Shown here in pieces: positions 56,371 to 64,000 of a DNA stretch of 64,000 nt (positions are counted from its first letter, which is position 1; each line of letters begins with the position of its first letter). The notes beneath the pieces were generated by a model that was not told the origin of the DNA, made no database searches, and saw nothing but the letters and a program-made list of their open reading frames with translations. Origin of the DNA: Endothia cerciana. Lineage: Eukaryota > Ascomycota > Sordariomycetes > Diaporthales > Cryphonectriaceae. The stretch is from NCBI GenBank assembly GCA_026119935.1, contig JALRMH010000035.1, forward strand, positions 310,001 through 374,000, read 5' to 3'. A program made the translations under genes and the position numbers.

Positions 56371-57386
56371 ATGGCCGACTCTGCCAGCGATGACTTAATC
56401 GAGGAGCTCACCACCAACCCCGGTGCCGACGTCGAGATGGCAGAGGGTGCCGGTGCTGAGGACAACGGTTCTGCTGACCGCTCTGAGCTCCCCTTCGCCG
56501 GCGAAGACACCGTCGTCGAGCCCGAGCCCGCCCGCACGCCCTTCGTCGACTACCTGACTAGCCCCATCGTCACCCTCATCGTTGGCGCGGGGGAGAGCGA
56601 GACCATCCTGACAGCACACCAGGGGCTGCTGATCCAGAGCCCCTACTTCCAGGCGCAATGCGACAACTTCAGCGATGATGGCAGTGTGAGTACTTGTCCT
56701 GGCGCCCGGCTTGAGCGCATCTTGCGCCGTCGTCAAGGGTCAAGGGTCGCGCGCGAGGAACGGGCGATGGGCTGACCTCTTCCGCCCTGCTAGCCCCGCC
56801 AGCTCGAGCTTCCTTCCGAGGACATCGACGCCGTCGGCTGCTTCCTCGAGTATCTCTACACCGGCGAGTACTTCCCCAAGAAGGTCCCCGGCCAGCGCGC
56901 CCTCGAGGCCGACCCATCCATCCCTATGGTAGATGAGACTGGCGACCAGCTCCTGAAGCACGCCCGCGTCTACACACTGGCCGAGAAGTTCCAGATACCG
57001 AACCTGCGTACCCTCGCCAGCTCCAAGATCCACTGCGTCAACTCCACCGCCAAGGGCGAGATCGCATACGCCCAATACGTCTATGCCTATACCTCCGAAG
57101 CCGACACCACCATCCGCGCCCCCGTTGCCAACTTCTGGGCCAGCCGCTCCCACACCCTGCGCGCCGAGGCCGAGCCCGAGTTCAGGGCTCTCTGCCTGCA
57201 GTACCCCCAATTCGGTTACGACGTTCTCAGTGGGTTCCATAAACTGCCAGTCTCCGCATGTTTTCCCTTTCTCACAGCTATGCAGCCCGCGTGCTCGACG
57301 AGAAGCTCAGGCGCGAGACCAACGCCAAGATGCACCCAGGCGCGTCCGGCAGCGCCCGCAAGCGACCTCGCCACAGCAACGCCTAA
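56371..57386 (+). CDS. BTB/POZ domain protein
   Basis: Three exons, 56371-56685, 56794-57229 and 57286-57386 (introns of 108 and 56 bp), 283 residues. After an acidic, disordered start (about 50 residues) comes a BTB/POZ fold: SPIVTLIVGAGESETILTAHQGLLIQSPYFQAQCD, then ELPSEDIDAVGCFLEYLYTGEYFP. A helical region typical of fungal BTB proteins follows (LLKHARVYTLAEKFQIPNLR, TLASSKIHCVN). A basic tail (SGSARKRPRHSNA) could be a nuclear signal. BTB domains mediate dimerisation or binding to cullin-3; no effector domain is visible. For intron 2, GTGGGT to TATGCAG gives VLTRVLDEKLRRE; the alternative GTTCCA to CTCACAG also keeps frame and gives VLSGYAARVLDEK. The first is preferred because of the better donor. 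Confidence 0.82.
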
Positions 57387-59292
57387 GCGGGCCAGAGCGA
57401 TCTCGACCCTTCGAACTCTTTATGGCACTTTCTCCTAGTCTGGAAGGATGTCAGCGCAACGGCGGTGCGGTCTTGCATGGCTGAATAGCTTTATAAAAAA
57501 AAGGGGGGGGGGGGGCGATCCCCTGGGCCTTTAGTGTAGATGGCGTCTCGACCCCGCGACGAACAATCGACCTCCCTCAGTCCACGGCTCTGTATAATAT
57601 GAAGGGACCTTTGCTTGATCCGGAGTCATACTTCGCCCAGGCATGGGAAGGCTGAGGCGGGTTTGCGCGTGTGCGTGCGTGGTCTGCTACGGTATGACCG
57701 CTGGTTCACGTCACGGGAAGGATGAAGAGCACTTGATCTCCTCGGCATGCTAATTTTCCTGGCCAACTTGGCTGAAGGGCACACATCGCGAGATGATTGA
57801 TGATATCCGGTCCATGTATAGTACGGCTTGCGAAACAAGATCTTCTACTTCGAATAGGATTGAATCCAATTGATACTACAAAGCTGCCGGCCCCAGCCCT
57901 TGCCAGGTCGTAGCCCGTTCTAACCTTGTTCCTTGACAGGGCCTGCCATGTGAGCAAGTCTACTATGGTACATAGCAGCCTCCCCGGCCCCGCCCCCCAC
58001 ATCAAAGCGTGTCGATCATAAGAACATGGCCCTGTACATTATGGGATCATGGGAAGGTCAGGTATTGGCAGTTTTTTCCCGGAGGCGGTGTCCGGCTCTC
58101 CATATTTCCCATCGTGGAGGAGATGTCGTTCCACCCCCAGCACGATGTCTCAAAGCACTGCATACGGCCTTACAAATAGCTTGTGGTTGATCCCCCCCCT
58201 CCCGTGCCGTCTGCCGGCATATCCTATTAGACCTTCCTGCTTTCCTGGCACCGTCGCACTATCTAGATGGAGCGTGAGGGGCCGATCGTCTCTACTTGCA
58301 TACCATAGTCCTGGAGTACCGTGGTACTTGCCCCCGCATGTTTCTTTCGAGACGGGCCGCGGGACCAAACCTCTTGCGTGCTGACCACCAACGGCGTCTG
58401 TTGGTTTCGTGCATATACGCCCGCATCACCAGCCTTTGGGAGTAGCCCAACCACCAGCTCACTCGATCGCCCACGGCCCCTTCCTGGTCGGGACGGGCAG
58501 GGTAGCTACAGTAGCTGTCTGCGCCCTCACTTGCAATCATCCTCGCCCAGGCCATATGCTGTGACATGGGGGCACGCGATCGCCTCTCCATAGGTGTCTG
58601 ACCGCCTCAGGAGGTGCTTGCACGTCTGCTATCTAGATCGCTAATCCTGCCAGCCGTCCGGTTCAGCCCCAAGCTGCTACCCTACTCCTGATTCTCAGAG
58701 CTTGTGCTTAGCCCCTGGCCATACGGAGAGCAACTGACTAGAGCTGCACCTCGTCATGCACCGTGGACCAGGGCATACTTGCGCCCGATAATAGCTGCCT
58801 GCACGACCGCTTGCTTGTGAGCTTGTCCCGAATCCCGGGACTCCTGGGAGGTGGTTGACTTCCCAGACACAAATTTTATATCTACCTACCCACAAAGCCA
58901 CCAGTACTGGCCTCCTCTCCCATTCAGCCACCAGGATGGGGGAGATACCACCTGATTGTGAGTCCGTCTCGTCTGTCTTTTGACAATACCGACGTCGCGT
59001 CGACGCCGTTGGTGTGATTGTGACCGGCTTCAGGAATATCACTCCCCCCCCCCCCCCCTTCTCGCCCCTCCTGCCCACTTCCGTCTCCGCACCTCTTCCT
59101 CGCTCGCTTCGAGATCACGTCTATTCACGTAGACCCTTTACGTCTGATCAAACCTCACTTTACACACTTCCTTCTCAATGCGAGCGTTCAATCGTCTTGT
59201 CCCGTACTTTGCTCCCACCACTACCCGCTACGGTTCTCCCTTCAGCCCCCGTCAAGAAGAACACTCCACCCGCTGGCCTGCCTGTCTTGAGG
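57387..59292. other. Intergenic region
   Basis: 1.9 kb. It contains a G13 run after A8 (57503-57515) just past the BTB gene and a C15 run (59044-59058) in the rhamnosidase promoter. No gene supported. Confidence 0.55.
59044..59058 (+). repeat. C15 homopolymer upstream of the rhamnosidase
   Basis: Fifteen C on the coding strand, 235 bp before the ATG at 59293. Confidence 0.9.
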
Positions 59293-60702
59293 ATGGCCCG
59301 CTCCAAGCGCCTACTGGGTTCAGCTGTTTGGGCCACCATTCTCATCGCCTGGCTCATACCTACGCTAACAACGGCCACCATAGCGCCACAGCAAAGCACC
59401 ATGCGGCCCCGCCAGACCGATGATACCAGCTGGCACCAATATGTCCGGGCCCCCTCCAGCGAGACTATCTCTCCCGTGGCTTGGTTGGCGTCGCATACCC
59501 GGGGCAACATCACCAATCCAGACGGAATTGCCGGCAGCGGTATCACAACGCTCACTCGCGGATCTAAAGACGAGGACATGCCCAGCATTGTGCTCGATTT
59601 CGGGCAGAACTACGCCGGCATCCTCTCCATCAGCTTCGCAGGGGCGGAGGCCAGCCAGACCCTGGGGCAGGATTCGTCTGGTGACGCGAGTGCCGTGCCT
59701 GGGATCACGCTGGCCTTCTCAGAGACTCTAGAGTATCTCACAAACAGAAGTGATTTCACGCGGTCGGACAATCTCCCTGCAGGGGAAGAGATTACCAATG
59801 GGACAGACCAGGTCGCTGTGCAGAGCAAGCCGTACACCTGGACGAACCAGCTTGGGTGCTCATACGGAGACAAAGTCTGCTCCGACGGTTTCCACGGCTT
59901 TCGTTACCTGCGCATCACCCTGGAGGCACTGGACTCCGACGCACCGTACACTACAGGATTTGGCTCCGTGTCTATCGACTCTGTCAGTCTGGCGTATTCC
60001 CCGTATCAGGGCACGCCCGATACCTTCACAGGGTGGTTCGAGTGTTCCGATTCGGACCTGACGAGGTGGTGGTATGACGCCGTGTACACAAACGACCTGT
60101 GCACGGATATATTCCGCGCCGACGACACGGATCCGCGCGACGCGAGTGTCGATACCACAATGCTGGGAAAGGTGGTGCTGCATGACGGGGCGAAGCGGGA
60201 TCGTGATCCGTATGCGGGTGATTTGGCCGTGTCGGCACTGACGCTGTATCTGTCTCATGACAACCCGGATGCAGCAAGGAACGTCTTGTCTGACCTGGCG
60301 GTGCACCAGAGGGATGACGGATGGATCCCTCCAGCCAGTATCAACAACTACACCCTGGACCTATACGATTACCCGCTGTGGTGGGTGGTCTGCAGCAGTG
60401 ATCTGGTGCTGTACACAGGGGACACGGACTATCTGGATACGTACTATGCGAACATGGTCAAGACGCTGGATATCTACTACCCTAACTCGACAAATGAGGC
60501 TGGTCTGCTGGAGAAGGGGCTGGGCACGTCATCCGGCTATGGCGACTATGCCTTCCTCCCACGGAGTGGGGTGATTACCTACTACAACGCGCTATACGTG
60601 CTGGCACTGAACAGGGCGGCGCTGTTGGCCGATATGAAGGGTGAGACGGACGACGCCGCGCGGTGGAGAGCTAGGGCTGCAAGTATTGGCCGTGAGTGAT
60701 GC

Positions 60703-60741
<39 letters not shown>

Positions 60742-61692
60742 CGTGGAAAGGAAAGAGTCGGCTGATAATCTCTAGCCGCCCTCTTCAGCGAGAATTGGGA
60801 CAGCAGCGTGGGCGCTCTCTATGACGGCGGACCCTGCGAGACTGACGGCACAGGTAAATGCCCGACACATGCCCAAGACGGCAACGGCCTGGCTATCCTC
60901 TCCGGCGCGACCAACAATTCCTACGCCGGCTCTGTCGTCTCCCCCCAGACCACAGTTGAGGAATCCATCCTCGACTTCATGACATCTGCCCTGTCGCGGT
61001 TTTACGGCAACGCCTTCTACGATAACTCCGTCCTGAGCCCGTCAGATGAATATGATCAGCGCGTGTATGCCTTCATCAGCTACTTCGAACTTGCTGCACG
61101 GTTTCAGACGGCCGGAAACTTGACGACGGCAACAGATCCGCTTGGGGTTGCGTCGAGTGCGTTTGAGGAATTGCGAAGGCTGTTTGGCCACATGGCGAAC
61201 AACGACCCCTTCAGTACGTTTTGGGAAGGCATCGGCCCCAATGGCAGCTACTACGAGGAGGGCTATACCTCTCTTGCGCATGGCTGGTCGACGTGTATCG
61301 TGCCGTTGATGCAGAATTACGTCCTGGGGGTGACTCCAACGGGCTCAGGATTCTCGACTTTTGATGTGAAGCCGGTAGTGGTGGGCGGTGGTCTAGAGTT
61401 CGCGAGGGGTGTTGTGCCTACGCCGAGCGGCGGAATCAACGTTGCCTGGGAGGTTACTGATCCCAGCACGGGGACTGGGCTGACTCTGACGGTCGTCACT
61501 CCTGCTGACATCACGGGGCAGGTGTTTGTGCCTGTCGCGAGCGGTGACGACACCGTGTCCCAAGATGGCAGTACAATATGGACCCGGAATGGTGGAGTTG
61601 CGTCAGACGTGGCAGGTATAGTCTTCGATGGCGGGTATGTGGTTGTTGGCGTTGAGGGGGGAAGTTCGCATAATTTTACGACCACAGCGTAA
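59293..61692 (+). CDS. Secreted alpha-L-rhamnosidase-like glycoside hydrolase (GH78 type)
   Basis: Two exons, 59293-60691 and 60776-61692 (84-bp intron), 771 residues. A signal peptide is evident (RLLGSAVWATILIAWLIPTL TTATIA). A beta-sandwich part follows (MPSIVLDFGQNYAGILSISF, FHGFRYLRITLEAL). The (alpha/alpha)6 catalytic part has LHDGAKRDRDPYAGDLAVSA (the GAKRDR..GD motif of fungal members), DDGWIPPASINNYTLDLYDY, YYNALYVLALNRAALLADM and LFGHMANNDPFSTFWEGIGP. EEGYTSLAHGWSTCIVPLMQ and a C-terminal beta domain (FDVKPVVVGGGLEFARG) complete it. These enzymes release terminal L-rhamnose from pectin side chains or plant glycosides outside the cell. Many NxS/T sequons fit secretion. The intron carries a (TTGC)9 microsatellite. 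The exact linkage hydrolysed is unknown. Confidence 0.87.
60704..60741 (+). repeat. (TTGC)9 microsatellite within an intron
   Basis: About nine tandem TTGC units fill nearly half of the 84-bp intron of the rhamnosidase gene, right after the GTGAGT donor. Confidence 0.9.
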
Positions 61693-63140
61693 ATGTGCAT
61701 AATGCCAGATATTCGGCTCTTTCCACTCCATGTGAGGGTTCTACACCGCCAAAGTGTTTGCTTATACGAATTAAAACTGTAGGAGAGGAGACAAGCCTTC
61801 ACAAGCAGATTTATTGAAGACATATATAGAAGGGTTCTAGCCCAGCCCCTAGACAGCCCAAGCCCAATCTTCCTGAATTTCGAAGACCTTCTCTTTGCAC
61901 CCCTTTCTGCTTATACAACATCATGTCACGCAGACTCGTCCCGTGAGACGACATCTTGAGCTACCTATAGACCACCTATTTTTTTATTTTTTATTTTTTT
62001 CTATTTTTTCCTAGTCAATCGGGAGCTGTCTCTTTTTGGAGCTGCGAACTCTCTCATTGATCAACATTGAAACTGTGAAGTTGAGGATATAACCCTTCTA
62101 GAGCTACAATGTTGGAACGCAAAGCCCATTATCACAAGTTCGCTTAGGGGAACGCATAAAAATCTCACTATCCTAAGAGTTTAGTGCTATCAAAGAGTCA
62201 TAAGGCACAGTCTCTTGCCTACCTACGTATCTAAGTCAGTAAATTTGATCCCTCGCTGCTATCATCTTTGTCTGTTCAGAAGTCGGGTAATTAGACAATA
62301 TTTCTCAGTATCTGGTCCACCGTATGATCCCTGGTTTGATCGATCAATGAAAGGTCGAGTTGGCGACGGTGGGTGCCTTGGGTACCAATCCAATCTCAAC
62401 ACTCTGTACACTTTGTATATACGCACTCACGAGTAGTAGTCAAACCCCAATGTTCTTCACTGTAGAGCATCTCTAAACCCGTCCAAGAACCAAATCCCGT
62501 TTATCTACACAGTCTTCAGTTGTCTGCGTGGTGCTAGGAAGTCATTGATGTATTTCACTGCCTCACAGTACTGGGCCTTGTGCTGCTGGGCTGATAGTCT
62601 ACCTAGGCAATACCTAAGCAAGGTGTTGTACAACCTAAAATCTGTCTCATGAAGTTCTAAGTAGATTTCACTGTACCCTATGCTAGTAGGGCATCGGGAT
62701 CAATTCCCATCAGCAGACAAACTGGACAAACAGTCACGGTGGGCACCTCCCTGGACTGCATGCGTTGCTGGGCAGATCCATGGAAGCATTGTGCGTCTTG
62801 CAACTGTGGCAACCACAGCATTCACCTGCTTAGTATTCGCTCGTTTCGGTCTGCTGCCTGTTGGTGGGGCTGGCAACCCGACGTTGCCTCATCAATTGCT
62901 AAATGTCAACCACTTCATTGACTGCTTCATTGACCACTTCAATGGTGTTGCTAGCGTGAGAGTGCAAGAATACATAATCTGCCTCCGCTCAGAAATCTAC
63001 CAAGTGGATAGTTAAACTGCACAACGTAACACAGCAAGCACACTGTCTGTTTTTACTCTCACAACATCACCACCCAACTTTGGAGTTCATACTCATCCTT
63101 TTGCTTCGTCTTGCCAAACTTTTAGCTTGCCACTTTCGAG
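61693..63140. other. Intergenic region
   Basis: 1.45 kb, AT-rich with T runs around 61980-62010. No coding or RNA gene recognised. The right end is the promoter and leader of the last gene. Confidence 0.5.
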
Positions 63141-64000
63141 ATGCATCTATCTGCGCTGCATCCCTCCAAGCTTCTGCACGGCGTCCGCGATGTGCTGCAC
63201 ACCCTCACTCCTCATCGTGATGTCGATGAGAGTCGCAACACCCAAAGGACCTCTGCAACCAACAACAGTAAGACAAGCTCGAGGTCATGGTTCCGAGCTA
63301 CAACTGTCAGACCACAACATACTCTCAGAAAGGTTCTCACCAAACGCTCGACACGACATGTCAAGCCTGGGAAAAAGCCGCCCACTACCCAACATGGTAG
63401 ACCTGACAGAATAACGCCGTAAGTGCCTGAAGCTTGATCATCTTCCACATTGGTTTGGTATTGACATGATCATAGCACGCCTCCGATCGAATACCGCGAC
63501 ATCGATCTCGGTCGGCGCCACGGGAACATTTACGCGGATGCCGTTATCCAGCTGAACAATGACGAAGATAGAGTCTCGGAGTTCAAGTTCGACGCGGGGA
63601 CATGCGATATCTGCAACATTAGGCGCAGTGTCAGTTGCGGAAACGCACTCGATGACACTGTCATCGGCAGCTGGGAGGGTCTCCACTACGTCGTCGGGAG
63701 CATACCCCCTATCACGGACGAGCATGCGCCCAACGCGTGTTTTGGCCTACGCACACTGTCCCTGGCCCCCAGAAGCACTCTGGCATCGAGTTCTGCCGGG
63801 TCTTTAGTCCTTGAAGCGACAGCTCGTCTTACCCAACCACCCGTTTCCAACGAAGATGGAGACGAGCCCCTATCATGCCCTGACAACCACAGCACCACGA
63901 GCCAGAGCTCCGGTGATTCGCTGGACCTGCTTGAGACCCGCAGCACGCCACCATCGAGAAATCACTCTCGATCGGTCTCAGGAACGACGACTATCACCCT
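63141..64000 (+). CDS. Unrecognised protein, 5' part (runs off the window)
   Basis: Exon 1 is 63141-63418 and exon 2 begins at 63476 (57-bp intron, GTAAGT...CATAG) and stays open to the window end. About 267 residues are visible. The start (MHLSALHPSKLLHGVRDVLH) is followed by a basic, Ser/Thr-rich segment (about residues 30-90). Exon 2 then shows a compact region: PPIEYRDIDLGRRHGNIYAD, DAGTCDICNIRRSVSCGNAL (CxxC, then C) and SWEGLHYVVGSIPPITDEHA. A low-complexity Ser/Thr/Pro tail follows (STTSQSSGDSLDLLETRSTP). The C-x2-C element might bind metal, but I recognise no family and assign no function. Confidence 0.65.

Overview
The window is a stretch of filamentous ascomycete (Pezizomycotina) chromosome. 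The genes carry short GT-AG introns (about 50-180 bp) with CTRAC-like branch sites. GC-rich coding regions with C/G-ending codons alternate with lower-GC intergenic DNA. Fungus-type orthologues are present (SET9, RPB9 with a fungal exon layout, mitochondrial uL14m, a Dal5-like permease). Sordariomycetes or a close relative is my guess; the sequence does not prove it. I support 20 protein-coding genes, two of them cut by the window edges. I saw no tRNA, rRNA, CRISPR array or intact transposon.

Left part (1-16.2 kb): 3' end of a gamma-glutamyltransferase; a RbsD/FucU-type sugar mutarotase; a secreted purple acid phosphatase; an SDR oxidoreductase; a CocE/NonD-type hydrolase; a secreted type-B carboxylesterase; and a coiled-coil protein that looks like the augmin subunit HAUS3. 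Most are metabolic or secreted enzymes separated by 0.3-3.4 kb of non-coding DNA.

Middle (20-36 kb): a fused LrgA-LrgB-type membrane transporter, followed by a housekeeping block: ESS1/PIN1 prolyl isomerase, RNA polymerase II subunit RPB9, mitochondrial ribosomal protein uL14m, histone H4K20 methyltransferase SET9 and a PAF-acetylhydrolase-like protein. RPB9 has an unusually large intron 1 (685 bp) whose first part stays open in the exon frame. The block also carries many long C/G homopolymers. Across the window, C runs of 12 nt or more tend to lie upstream of genes on the coding strand.

Right part (40.7-64 kb): a 10-intron Dal5-type MFS permease, a small probably mitochondrial protein and a GNAT acetyltransferase. 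Then come a fatty-acyl-CoA-reductase-like gene, an O-methyltransferase, a sedoheptulose-7-phosphate cyclase (dehydroquinate synthase superfamily) and an ATP-grasp ligase. The last three correspond to MysB, MysA and MysC of cyanobacterial mycosporine synthesis and form a compact candidate mycosporine sunscreen cluster (48.1-54.7 kb). In that pathway the cyclase makes desmethyl-4-deoxygadusol, the methyltransferase gives 4-deoxygadusol, and the ATP-grasp enzyme attaches an amino acid. No MysD or MysE partner is in the window, so a mono-substituted mycosporine is the expected product. The adjacent reductase and GNAT are possible extra tailoring enzymes. After the cluster lie a BTB/POZ protein, a secreted GH78-type alpha-L-rhamnosidase and the 5' part of an unrecognised gene running off the right edge.

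All exon borders were placed by eye from splice consensus, reading phase and family expectation, without transcripts.
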